Source: Bacillota bacterium
Lineage (GTDB): Bacteria; Bacillota; Clostridia; Acetivibrionales; DSM-1351
Length of the DNA: 31,270 nucleotides
Assembly: GCA_023392075.1 (NCBI GenBank)
Contig: JAEVZU010000061.1
Location: 1-31,270 of the forward strand
Direction of reading: 5' to 3'
This document shows positions 14,502 through 22,012 of the stretch, in pieces. Within the stretch, counting starts at the first letter, position 1. The number at the start of each line of letters is the position of its first letter. The notes under the pieces were generated by a model. The model ran no database searches, was not told the DNA's origin, and saw nothing but the letters and a program-made list of their open reading frames with translations. The translations under genes were made by a program, and so were the position numbers.

Positions 14502-15824
14502 ATGAGAATGTATGACATAATTGAAAAAAAGCGGGATGGCTTTGAACTGTCACAGGAAGAGATAAAATTCTTTATTTCTGAATACTGCAGCAACAATATT
14601 CCAGACTATCAGGCAGCAGCTTTTTTGATGGCAATTTTTTTAAAAGGGATGAATGAACGGGAGACCGCCCAGCTGACAAACGCAATGGCCCATTCTGGAG
14701 ATATGATAGACCTGTCGGAAATTCCTGGGATCAAGGTGGATAAGCACAGTACCGGAGGGGTTGGAGACAAAACAACTCTGATTCTCGGACCTATTGTTGC
14801 TGCCTGCGGCATACCTGTAGCAAAAATGTCAGGGAGGGGCCTTGGCCACACAGGCGGTACAATAGACAAGCTCGAAGCAATCCCGGGGTTCAATACCAGT
14901 ATTTCCAGAGAGGCTTTTATTAGGAACGTAAAGGATATCGGCATTGCAATTGCAGGTCAAACAGGAAATTTGGCACCTGCCGATAAAAAAATATACGCCT
15001 TGCGTGATGTAACCGCGACGGTAAATAACATATCGTTGATTGCAAGCAGTATTATGAGCAAGAAGCTGGCATCAGGGGCCGACAGGATTATATTGGATGT
15101 CAAGACCGGCAGCGGAGCATTTATGAAAACTCTTGAGGACTCTGTAAAATTGGCACAGGCTATGGTAAAAATCGGTGAAAACACCGGAAGGCATACTGTT
15201 GCGGTTGTTACTGAAATGGATATTCCGCTTGGAAAAGCAGTGGGTAATTCCCTGGAGATAATTGAGGCGGTGGAAACACTTAAGAACAGAGGTCCTCAGG
15301 ATTTGGCCGAGGTATCTTTTGAACTGGCGGCGCGCATGCTGGAGCTGAGCGGAGAGGGCAGCTTTGAGCATTGCCGGGAATTGGTCCGCGAAGCAGTGGA
15401 AAGCGGCAGGGCGTTAAAGAAATTTGAGGAATTGATAGCCCTGCAGGGGGGGAATAAGGAAGTAATAAACGACTACAGCCTGTTTCCTCAGGTCAAACAT
15501 ATATTTGAATATAAAGCGGAAACAACAGGTTATATCAGTACCATGAAAACAGACACGATCGGTGTTGCATCTCTGGAACTTGGTGCAGGCAGAGAAACAA
15601 AGGAAAGTACAATTGATTATGCTGCCGGTATATATTTTAACAGGAAGACAGGCGACAGAGTTGAAAAAGGAGATGTTATCGCTACACTTTATACAAACAG
15701 GGAGGAAAAAATTCCGGAGGCTTGCAGCCTGTTGAAGCAGGCCATAGGTTTAAGCCATGAGCTGCCTGGGAAAAAACCGCTGATACTGGCCTATATAGAC
15801 AGCAAGGGTGTAGATCTGAAGTAA
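14502..15824 (+). CDS. pdp: Pyrimidine-nucleoside phosphorylase
   Basis: This 440-residue cytoplasmic enzyme splits thymidine, deoxyuridine and uridine with phosphate into base and (deoxy)ribose 1-phosphate for nucleoside salvage. The phosphate loop KHSTGGVGDKTT (81-92) and GRGLGHTGGTIDKLEAIPGF (111-130) are intact. The pyrimidine-binding residues R168, S183 and K187 fall in ALRDVTATVNNISLIASSIMSKKLA, the numbering known for the Geobacillus enzyme. A C-terminal PYNP_C domain is present (ATTGYISTMKTD onward). GGAGGG eight bases upstream supports the first ATG. The gene sits 2 nt after the sdpI-like gene with no promoter between, so it probably shares that transcript. In related genomes pdp lies close to xerD and dacF. 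Confidence 0.95.
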   Translation: MRMYDIIEKKRDGFELSQEEIKFFISEYCSNNIPDYQAAAFLMAIFLKGMNERETAQLTNAMAHSGDMIDLSEIPGIKVDKHSTGGVGDKTTLILGPIVAACGIPVAKMSGRGLGHTGGTIDKLEAIPGFNTSISREAFIRNVKDIGIAIAGQTGNLAPADKKIYALRDVTATVNNISLIASSIMSKKLASGADRIILDVKTGSGAFMKTLEDSVKLAQAMVKIGENTGRHTVAVVTEMDIPLGKAVGNSLEIIEAVETLKNRGPQDLAEVSFELAARMLELSGEGSFEHCRELVREAVESGRALKKFEELIALQGGNKEVINDYSLFPQVKHIFEYKAETTGYISTMKTDTIGVASLELGAGRETKESTIDYAAGIYFNRKTGDRVEKGDVIATLYTNREEKIPEACSLLKQAIGLSHELPGKKPLILAYIDSKGVDLK

Positions 15825-15992
15825 TTGTATTATGGATATATTTGTAATTTGTCTTAATCTTTTATAAATATTTATTCAGTATACAAAATAAAAATATTTG
15901 ACTAATTACAGAATATACACTAAACGTCTTGCATAACAATTAACTAGGACAGATATACCATTGTGAAATAGTTAATAATTGGAGGGACCTTA

Positions 15993-17213
15993 GTGAGAAG
16001 AATGTCTTTAGTGGGATACATATTAATAATAGCTCTTGTGCTTATGCCGATGACAGTTTTTGCTGATGCCGATGAAGCTGCTGTTGAAGCATCTGCAAAG
16101 TACGATGATGTTGCGGTAAATAAACTTATCTCAAAAACAAATGTATTGGACCTGAAAGCCAAATCTGCAGTTTTGATGGATGCAGCTTCCGGTAAAATCC
16201 TGAATGAAAAAAACAGCCATGAAAAACTTCCTATTGCCAGTGTTACAAAAGTTATGTCAATGCTGCTGATTATGGAAGCAGTGGATTCGGGAAAGCTTTC
16301 GTTTGATGACAGGGTCAGTGTTTCCGATTATGCGGCCGGTATGGGAGGTTCACAGGCATATCTTGAAGCCGGTGAAGAGTTTGCGGTTACAGAAATGATG
16401 AAGGCTCTTGCCATTCACTCCTCCAATGATGTTACAGTTGCTCTTGCTGAAAAGGTCAGCGGCAGTGAAGAAACCTTCGTTGCAGATATGAACAGGAAAG
16501 CTGCAGAGCTGGGAATGAAAGATACGCAGTTTCTTGATTGTACGGGGCTTAATGACGAAGGCTACAGTTCTGCACATGACATTGCCCTCATGTCCCGTGA
16601 ACTGGTAATGAAGCATCCAGGAATTCTGAAATTTACCGGAACCTGGCAGGATACCTTCAGGAATGGAACTTTTAAACTTGATAATACAAATAAACTTATA
16701 AGATTTTATGCCAATACCGACGGCCTGAAGACAGGTTTTACGAACAAGGCAGGCTTCAATCTAGCGGCCACAACCAGCCGCAATAACTTAAGGCTGATAT
16801 CAGTGGTACTTGGAGAGCCTGATTCAAATACAAGATTTGCAGAGGCAAGAAAACTTCTTGATTATGGTTTTGCAAACTATGAAAGAGTCAGCCTGGATAA
16901 AAAGGGTGAGCTGGTAGGAAATATAACAGTTAAAAAAGGCACAAAGCTTCAGACAACTGCCGCCTACGGAAGTGATACGAGCGTATTGGTAGCCAAGGGT
17001 GAAAAGGGCAAGATTGAAAAGGAAGTAAAGCTGGTACCTGAATTAACGGCACCTATAGCCAAGGATCAAAAAGTTGGTGAGATCATTTATAAAATTGACA
17101 GCGTTGAAGTTGGCAGGTATAATCTGGTAGCCAATGAAAGCGTAAATAAAATAACATTTACCAAACTTTTCACAAGATTAATGGTTAGATGGTTCAGTGT
17201 TGGGAGAGCATAA
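15993..17213 (+). CDS. D-alanyl-D-alanine carboxypeptidase (DacF/DacB type)
   Basis: This 406-residue penicillin-binding protein of the S11 family has a cleavable signal peptide (residues 1-24, ending TVFA). The active-site motifs are SVTK (S83, K86), SSN (S143-N145) and KTG (K246-G248), followed by a beta-rich C-terminal domain and a hydrophobic/amphipathic tail for membrane attachment. It trims the terminal D-Ala from peptidoglycan pentapeptides, lowering cross-linking. The position after pdp and near sporulation genes suggests the forespore enzyme DacF, but vegetative DacA/DacB function is not excluded. Start is a GTG six to seven bases after GGAGGG. The 168-nt gap upstream is AT-rich with no promoter I would trust. 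Confidence 0.92.
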   Translation: MRRMSLVGYILIIALVLMPMTVFADADEAAVEASAKYDDVAVNKLISKTNVLDLKAKSAVLMDAASGKILNEKNSHEKLPIASVTKVMSMLLIMEAVDSGKLSFDDRVSVSDYAAGMGGSQAYLEAGEEFAVTEMMKALAIHSSNDVTVALAEKVSGSEETFVADMNRKAAELGMKDTQFLDCTGLNDEGYSSAHDIALMSRELVMKHPGILKFTGTWQDTFRNGTFKLDNTNKLIRFYANTDGLKTGFTNKAGFNLAATTSRNNLRLISVVLGEPDSNTRFAEARKLLDYGFANYERVSLDKKGELVGNITVKKGTKLQTTAAYGSDTSVLVAKGEKGKIEKEVKLVPELTAPIAKDQKVGEIIYKIDSVEVGRYNLVANESVNKITFTKLFTRLMVRWFSVGRA

Positions 17214-17229
17214 AAGCTCTCCTTTTTTT
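17203..17229 (+). terminator. Terminator overlapping the end of the carboxypeptidase gene
   Basis: GGAGAGC (17203-17209) and GCTCTCC (17216-17222) form the stem, with seven T residues after it. The TAA stop of the gene (17211-17213) lies in the loop, so coding sequence forms the 5' arm. Confidence 0.9.
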
Positions 17230-17233
17230 AATT

Positions 17234-17878
17234 TTAAAAAAAATTACCTCTGATAATTAAATTAATTAAAAAGCTGTTAACAACGCCAACAACCGGAGAA
17301 ATGATTTTCCCGAGCATACCGCTGACTGCAAGCAAAATAAAAATAAACATTCCGTACTGTTCGAGAAGGTTGAAAAAACGGTATCGCCAGGTGTTAAACA
17401 AATTGGAGATAACATGATACCCGTCGAACATCGGAAAAGGAATCATGTTAAGAACAAAAAGAACTACGTTTATACCTGCGGTTATCATAAATAATGATGC
17501 CACATTTGTGCCAATGCTGGTATTCAATACATTCGCAAGCAAAAGTAATTTAGTTAAACCATAAAAAACAATTGCAATAAGCAGGTTCATTAACGGCCCC
17601 GCGATTGAAACAAGAATATCATCTCTTCTGGGTTTTTTATAATATCTCGGATTTGTCATAACGGGTTTTGCCCAGCCAAAGCCTGCAACAAGCATGACAA
17701 TAAAACCGATTATATCAATATGTGATCTGGGATCAAGAGTAATTCTTCCCTGGGATCTTGGCGTAGGATCACCGAGTGCATCAGATATTTTGGCATGAGC
17801 GAACTCATGCAGAACAAAGCCTAATAATAACCCGGGAATCGATAACAACATATATATAGGATCAAAGTTTCTTAACAT
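17234..17878 (-). CDS. Site-2 protease family (M50) membrane metalloprotease
   Basis: This 214-residue polytopic protein carries the zinc motif HEFAH (H24, E25, H28) in its first helix and the second ligand motif NMIPFPMFDG (D152) in a later helix, as in the small YwhC-type M50 peptidases. SAGPLMN-like SIAGPLMNLL (91-100) is also characteristic. There is no PDZ or CBS domain, so it is the minimal form. Such enzymes cut substrates within the membrane; the target here is unknown. AAGGAGGT six bases before the ATG fixes the start. In many Firmicutes this gene is next to scpA, as here, where it is divergent from it. Its 3' end faces the carboxypeptidase terminator at a distance of 20 nt. Confidence 0.9.
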   Translation of the reverse strand: MLRNFDPIYMLLSIPGLLLGFVLHEFAHAKISDALGDPTPRSQGRITLDPRSHIDIIGFIVMLVAGFGWAKPVMTNPRYYKKPRRDDILVSIAGPLMNLLIAIVFYGLTKLLLLANVLNTSIGTNVASLFMITAGINVVLFVLNMIPFPMFDGYHVISNLFNTWRYRFFNLLEQYGMFIFILLAVSGMLGKIISPVVGVVNSFLINLIIRGNFF

Positions 17879-18079
17879 AGGTAACCTCCTTGGTTTATGT
17901 AAAAGCCTGCCAACATATTTATCAATGCCTTGATACTATATTTTACGTGATGTTGGCAAAAAAGTCTACCTGGCTGATTATTATTGTAATTATTGCCGCT
18001 TTTATGATAATATAAATTGGTTAGGAAAATACAAGTATATATAATTTTGACCGTTGTCGGTCATTCATATGGAGAGGAA

Positions 18080-18889
18080 ATGGAAAGCGCTCTTACAAAA
18101 GCATGTACATTAAAATTAGACAATTTCGAAGGTCCTTTTGATTTGTTATTTCATTTATTTGAAAAAAATCAGGTGGATATTTATGATATACCTATAAATA
18201 CTATAACCGATCAGTATCTGGATTATTTGTATACCATGCAGCAGCTGGACCTGGAGGTGGCAAGTGAATTTCTTGTCATGGCGTCAACACTTCTGCATAT
18301 CAAGTCAAAGATGCTATTGCCGGATAAGAAAGAACAGAAGGAAGAAGAACTTGATCCGAGAGAAGAGCTGGTCAAGCGGCTTATTGAGTATAAGCGTTAC
18401 AAGGAATTCACCAGAGATCTGAGAGATCTTGAGAAGAAATGGGAAACAGTTGTATTCAGACTTCCTGAAGCACTTGATCTGCCGGTAAGAGAAGAAGTAC
18501 TTGAGATAGATCCCCAAATACTTAGACAGCAGTATTTGGCTATTCTTGACAGAAATAAGAAAAAGATAAATGCAAGCGCCAGGAACATAACCAAGCTTGT
18601 AGAACACGAGAAGGTATCACTTAGAAGTAAGATGAGAGATGTTATTAAACAGCTTCTGAACAAAGTATCCTTTAAGTTTTCAGAACTGTTTTCGTTGAAG
18701 ACAAAATCAAAGACAGAGGTTGTAACGGGTTTTATGGCAATACTGGAGCTGGCAAAAATGAAAAGGGTAAAGATCGTCCAAACACAGCAATTTTCAGACA
18801 TACACATTCTCGGTAATTCTGATATCGGCAGTGAAGAAGGCAATTATGAATTATATAATGAAATTGATGAAAATGTGAGGGAGTTTTAA
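18080..18889 (+). CDS. scpA: Segregation and condensation protein A
   Basis: This 269-residue kleisin subunit of the SMC-ScpA-ScpB condensin compacts and separates replicated chromosomes. The N-terminal part is typical (LDNFEGPFDLLFHLFEKNQVDIYDIPI), followed by ASEFLVMASTLLHIKSKMLLP, an acidic/charged linker, and a C-terminal winged helix (VVTGFMAILELAKMKRVKIVQTQQFSDIHI) that binds the SMC head. GGAGAGG upstream of the ATG at 18080 and the family N-terminus support this start; an earlier in-frame start at 18017 would add an unrelated hydrophobic stretch. The stop is immediately followed by the scpB start. A promoter probably lies in the 137-nt divergent gap, but the boxes are weak. Confidence 0.95.
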   Translation: MESALTKACTLKLDNFEGPFDLLFHLFEKNQVDIYDIPINTITDQYLDYLYTMQQLDLEVASEFLVMASTLLHIKSKMLLPDKKEQKEEELDPREELVKRLIEYKRYKEFTRDLRDLEKKWETVVFRLPEALDLPVREEVLEIDPQILRQQYLAILDRNKKKINASARNITKLVEHEKVSLRSKMRDVIKQLLNKVSFKFSELFSLKTKSKTEVVTGFMAILELAKMKRVKIVQTQQFSDIHILGNSDIGSEEGNYELYNEIDENVREF

Positions 18890-19450
18890 ATGGAGATAAG
18901 TACAATTGAAAGCATTATTGAGAGTTTGATTTTCTCTTATGGAGATGCTTTGTCCCTTGAAAAGATATGTGAAATACTGGAACTGGACAAAAAAACTGCA
19001 AGAAATTTGATGAAGAACTTTATGGACAGCTATAATCGGGCAAATAAAGGTATTATCATACGTGAAATAAATGATAAATATCAAATGTGTTCAAATCCGC
19101 AATATTTCGATTATGTATCAAAGCTCTACCAAATAAGGCAAAAGCAGGCATTGTCACAGGCAGCCTATGAAGTCCTCTCAATAATAGCTTATAACCAGCC
19201 TATAACAAAGGCAAAAATTGAACAGATAAGAGGAGTAAATTCAGATAGCGCCGTAACAAGACTGCTTGAGAGAAACCTGGTAAAGGAAGCCGGAAAACTT
19301 GAGGCACCCGGAAGACCAAGATTATATGAAACAACGGATGAATTTTTAAAGTGCTTCGGTTTCAAGTCCATCAGGGATCTGCCCATGCTGGATATACAGG
19401 ATTTAAGCGAATTAAACCTGGAGGAACTTATTGAGGAAGATACAAAATAA
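18890..19450 (+). CDS. scpB: Segregation and condensation protein B
   Basis: This 186-residue protein is the dimeric winged-helix partner of ScpA in the SMC condensin complex. Conserved segments are IESLIFSYGDALSLEKICEIL (start), IREINDKYQMCSNPQYFDYV, the highly conserved LSQAAYEVLSIIAYNQPITKAKIEQIRGVNSD, and LEAPGRPRLYETTDEFLKCFGFKSIRDLP. The ATG follows the scpA stop codon directly, with GAGGGAG as ribosome site inside the scpA end. The two products are thus made together. Confidence 0.96.
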   Translation: MEISTIESIIESLIFSYGDALSLEKICEILELDKKTARNLMKNFMDSYNRANKGIIIREINDKYQMCSNPQYFDYVSKLYQIRQKQALSQAAYEVLSIIAYNQPITKAKIEQIRGVNSDSAVTRLLERNLVKEAGKLEAPGRPRLYETTDEFLKCFGFKSIRDLPMLDIQDLSELNLEELIEEDTK

Positions 19451-19520
19451 TTAATAAAATATGGTAAAGTGATTTAAATAAAAAATATATGTCAAAAATA
19501 ACCAGGAGGTGATATCTCTC

Positions 19521-20138
19521 TTGGTTATTTTTTTAGTGTTAGGAATTATCTTGTTACTTATATTAATAATTTGGCAGTGTAAATTAACAGTAGGTTTTAT
19601 ATTCAAGATGGATAATTTAAAATGTTCAGCCTATGTTATCATTTATCTGCCCGGAAGAATTCCTGCAAAAAAAATAACTATCTATCCCGCTAATAAAAAC
19701 AAAAAGAAAAAGGTCAAGCCTCAAAAAATTAAAAAAAAAGCAGATATCAATCAACTCAGGAAAGGTTTATGGGTTTTGATGAAACTATTCTATAGAAGTG
19801 TTATTCTGAAGAAATTCAAGCTGAATGTGAGGGAAGGCACCGGAGATGCCTGCCAAACGGCACTTTTATACGGGATGCTGTGGAATTTGACAGCCTTAAT
19901 ACCCGGCCGTCTGTTTAATAATTTTTCTGTCGACGAAAAGGAGATAAAAATTGAAGCCGACTTTGAGGAAAAAGTCTGGAAGGTGGATTTTGATTGCATA
20001 TTTAGCCTAAAAATTGTAAATATTATATCCATAGTGAGAGAAATAATCAAAATTTACTTAAAAAATAGAAAAGGTGGTGATGCTGGTGTCAGATCATCCA
20101 ATAGAAGGTCTAATGACTACAGCAATGCAAAGTATTAA
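19521..20138 (+). CDS. DUF2953 protein (YtfI-like), membrane-anchored
   Basis: This protein of about 205 residues has one N-terminal transmembrane segment (first 25 residues), a lysine-rich stretch (KNKKKKVKPQKIKKKAD) and a C-terminal part with TGDACQTALLYGMLWNLTALIPG, the recognisable core of DUF2953. The homologue ytfI of Bacillus precedes ytfJ (gerW), as here, and is associated with sporulation; its molecular role is unknown. The start is taken as the TTG at 19521, about ten bases after GGAGGTGA; a GTG at 19509 lies inside that ribosome site. The last 53 nt overlap the next gene in another frame, which makes the C-terminal tail (RSSNRRSNDYSNAKY) low in constraint. Confidence 0.82.
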   Translation: MVIFLVLGIILLLILIIWQCKLTVGFIFKMDNLKCSAYVIIYLPGRIPAKKITIYPANKNKKKKVKPQKIKKKADINQLRKGLWVLMKLFYRSVILKKFKLNVREGTGDACQTALLYGMLWNLTALIPGRLFNNFSVDEKEIKIEADFEEKVWKVDFDCIFSLKIVNIISIVREIIKIYLKNRKGGDAGVRSSNRRSNDYSNAKY

Positions 20139-20544
20139 GGAAATGGTGGATGTAAACACCATTGTTGGAGATGCTGTACAGGCTCCGGACGGTACGGTAA
20201 TAATACCCATATCCAAAGTAAGCTTCGGTTTTGCCGCAGGTGGAGGAGATTACTCCACAGACAGCGAATCCTCAGGGGAGCAGGGAAACAAAAAGCTTCC
20301 GTTTGCAGGCGGCAGCGGTGCGGGAGTTTCTATCAATCCTGTAGCATTCATGGTTTGCGGTCAAAATCACATTAAGCTGCTTCCCGTTAATGTAAACTCA
20401 TCTGTTGAAAAGATTCTGGATATGGTTCCGGATCTGGTAGAAAGAGCAAATGAACTCCTTAAAGAAAAAATGTCAAAGAAAGATGAGTGCGGTAAGAAAA
20501 AGGATCATCAAAATCAGGGACAGAATCCAAAAAACGAAGAATAA
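20086..20544 (+). CDS. GerW/YtfJ family sporulation protein
   Basis: This 152-residue protein matches YtfJ/GerW: SDHPIEGLMTTAMQSIKEMVDVNTIVGDAV, then TVIIPISKVSFGFAAGGGDY, then FAGGSGAGVSINPVAFMVC and a C-terminal KILDMVPDLVERANELL. In Bacillus the protein is made in the forespore and is needed for normal germination with certain nutrients; in clostridia it is part of the conserved sporulation gene set. The start is uncertain among GTG 20074, ATG 20080 and GTG 20086. The last is chosen because AGGTGG lies eight bases before it and the family starts with a short residue run before HPIEGLM. The C-terminus is lysine-rich. Overlap with the DUF2953 gene suggests translational coupling. Confidence 0.9.
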   Translation: MSDHPIEGLMTTAMQSIKEMVDVNTIVGDAVQAPDGTVIIPISKVSFGFAAGGGDYSTDSESSGEQGNKKLPFAGGSGAGVSINPVAFMVCGQNHIKLLPVNVNSSVEKILDMVPDLVERANELLKEKMSKKDECGKKKDHQNQGQNPKNEE

Positions 20545-20548
20545 TTTT

Positions 20549-20575
20549 AAAAGCGGGATGCTCTCCCGCTTTTTT
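20549..20575 (+). terminator. Rho-independent terminator
   Basis: AAAAGCGGGA and TCCCGCTTTT form a stem around a short loop, with a run of T residues. It ends the scpA-scpB-DUF2953-gerW unit five bases after the gerW stop. Confidence 0.95.
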
Positions 20576-20644
20576 GCTTGACGTTATAATACTTGAATAA
20601 TAAAATAATTCATATCGGAAAAAATCCAGATTTTGAGGAATACC

Positions 20645-21361
20645 ATGACACAGATGAGATTGCAGAAATTTTTAGCTCACGCCGGAGTTGCTTCAAGAAG
20701 AGCCTCTGAGGAGTTAATCAGACAGGGAAGGATAGCCGTTAACGGCAGGACGGTTACAGATATGGGCGTAAGTGTCGGTGAAAACGATGCTGTGGCTTTG
20801 GATGGTAAGCTTATTACTAATAGAGAAACGGATGGTAAAATTTATATTATTTTAAACAAGCCGGTCGGTTATGTATCAACCGCAAAGGACCAATTTGGAA
20901 GACCAGCGGTTACAGATCTGGTAAAAGATATACAAAGCCGGCTTTATCCGGTGGGAAGGTTGGATTACGATACCTCAGGCCTGATACTACTGACAAATGA
21001 CGGAGAATTTACATACATGCTTACCCATCCAAAGCATGAAATAAATAAGGTTTATGAGGCTTTGGTTTCAGGAGTGCCAACAAAAGCTGAGGTAAAACGG
21101 TTTGAAGCTGGCCTGGAAATCGAGGACTATGTAACTTCACCTGCCAGGCTTGATATACTTGCGGTAAAAGGCGAAAATGCAGTCATAAGGGTTACCATAC
21201 ATGAGGGTAAAAACAGACAGGTCCGTAAAATGTGTAAAGCTATAGGCCACAGGGTCTTATCCCTTAAAAGGATTTCTATCGGGCCTATAGCTCTGAAAGA
21301 TCTGCCGGATGGTAAGTGGAGAAGGCTTACTCCTGAAGAAGTAAAAAGTCTTTATCAATAA
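20645..21361 (+). CDS. rluB: Pseudouridine synthase, RluB/RsuA family
   Basis: This 238-residue enzyme converts uridine to pseudouridine in ribosomal RNA, most likely 23S helix 89 as for RluB. An N-terminal S4 RNA-binding domain (RLQKFLAHAGVASRRASEELIRQGRIAVNG, residues 5-34) is followed by the synthase domain with the catalytic Asp in GRLDYDTSGLILLTNDGE (D107), then HEGKNRQVRKMCKAIGH and LKRISIGPI. The start at 20645 lies five bases after GAGGA; MRLQKF three codons later is a less likely start. In many Firmicutes rluB is near scpA/scpB. The 3' end overlaps the convergent small membrane protein gene by 7 nt, and no terminator lies between them. Confidence 0.94.
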   Translation: MTQMRLQKFLAHAGVASRRASEELIRQGRIAVNGRTVTDMGVSVGENDAVALDGKLITNRETDGKIYIILNKPVGYVSTAKDQFGRPAVTDLVKDIQSRLYPVGRLDYDTSGLILLTNDGEFTYMLTHPKHEINKVYEALVSGVPTKAEVKRFEAGLEIEDYVTSPARLDILAVKGENAVIRVTIHEGKNRQVRKMCKAIGHRVLSLKRISIGPIALKDLPDGKWRRLTPEEVKSLYQ

Positions 21362-21822
21362 CCGTAGGAATAAACGTTCAATATTATAAATATCAGTATA
21401 AAAGCAATATACAGAACCATAATTACGATGTATATAATAGCTAAAATACCATTTATTTTGAAAAATCTGTTTAAATGGTTGAAGAAATCATTGAGGGTGA
21501 ACTGATTATTGTAATTCTTGTATTCTTTCAGACTTTTTGAGGCATTTACCAGGCCTATGCCTGCCAGAATCATGGGCACGCCTATTGCTGCTGTGATAAT
21601 TGCGATACAGGTCAGTGCACCTATAACTATAGTAAATATACCAAAAAACTTCATCCAGCCTGAAAGGCTATCCAAATTAACAGGCTGCTGCATGAAGCTG
21701 TTTGGATTATAATAACCACCGGGATTGTTATTCTGAACAGAACTGTAAAATGCATTGTTCTGATTCAAATTATCAGGGGGAGTATTTTGGGGCGGATTGT
21801 TGATATCAGTCTGATTATCCAT
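21355..21822 (-). CDS. Small membrane protein, DUF5362-like
   Basis: This 155-residue protein has a disordered N-terminus rich in Asn, Pro and Gln (residues 1-50), then SGWMKFFGIFTIVIGALTCIAIITAAIGVPMILAGIGLVNASKSL, a polar link (KEYKNYNNQFTLNDFFNHLNRFFKI) and a second hydrophobic hairpin. Four transmembrane segments are likely. The architecture resembles DUF5362 proteins, a family of unknown function; no catalytic motif is seen. AAGGAGAG six bases before the ATG at 21822 fixes the start; an upstream in-frame TTG lacks a ribosome site and lies in the promoter region. It has its own promoter (21860-21888). Its stop codon overlaps the rluB end. Confidence 0.75.
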   Translation of the reverse strand: MDNQTDINNPPQNTPPDNLNQNNAFYSSVQNNNPGGYYNPNSFMQQPVNLDSLSGWMKFFGIFTIVIGALTCIAIITAAIGVPMILAGIGLVNASKSLKEYKNYNNQFTLNDFFNHLNRFFKINGILAIIYIVIMVLYIAFILIFIILNVYSYGY

Positions 21823-21859
21823 TTTATCTCTCCTTATTAGAAAATAATTAAGTGCTTTG

Positions 21860-21888
21860 ATTATATCATAGCTGCCTGTAAGCCGCAA
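21860..21888 (-). promoter_or_regulatory. Promoter for the small membrane protein gene
   Basis: On the minus strand: TTGCGG (21883-21888), 17-nt spacer, TATAAT (21860-21865). Start near 21853, about 31 nt before the ATG. Confidence 0.65.
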
Positions 21889-21892
21889 TGAA

Positions 21893-21906
21893 TTGACAAT
21901 TGTCAA
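21893..21906. promoter_or_regulatory. Perfect 14-bp palindrome between divergent promoters
   Basis: TTGACAATTGTCAA is its own reverse complement. It contains the -35 box of the yugP-side promoter and ends five bases from the -35 box of the opposite promoter, so a dimeric regulator bound here could affect both. It could also be chance from a TTGACA box. Confidence 0.4.
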
Positions 21907-21920
21907 GTATTTTAAATAAT
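21893..21920 (+). promoter_or_regulatory. Probable sigma-A promoter for yugP and downstream genes
   Basis: TTGACA (21893-21898), 16-nt spacer, AATAAT (21915-21920). Start is expected at about 21927, inside or at the edge of the first arm of the leader stem. Confidence 0.6.
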
Positions 21921-21922
21921 TG

Positions 21923-22012
21923 ATTAACCTCCTTTATTCGCCATATAGCGGATGAGGAGAGAACAAATTTCATTACAGTTTTGTGGTCGCTAAGCGGCTC
22001 ATGGAGGTTAAT
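21923..22012 (+). promoter_or_regulatory. Structured leader that can occlude the yugP ribosome binding site
   Basis: ATTAACCTCC (21923-21932) is the exact complement of GGAGGTTAAT (22003-22012), the whole ribosome site up to the ATG. Three smaller stems can form between the arms: ATTCGC/GCGGAT (21936-21953, loop CATATA), ACAAA/TTTGT (21963-21984) and GTCGC/GCGGC (21986-21998, loop TAA). ATGAG at 21952 can alternatively pair with CTCAT at 21998. A multi-branched leader with a closing stem over the ribosome site fits a translational riboswitch or thermosensor-like element. I cannot match it to a named class. Confidence 0.5.

Noticed and set aside
15825..15992. Sigma-F or sigma-G promoter for the dacF-like gene.
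   Set aside because: GCATA at 15931 is a possible -35, but no matching -10 at the right distance was found.
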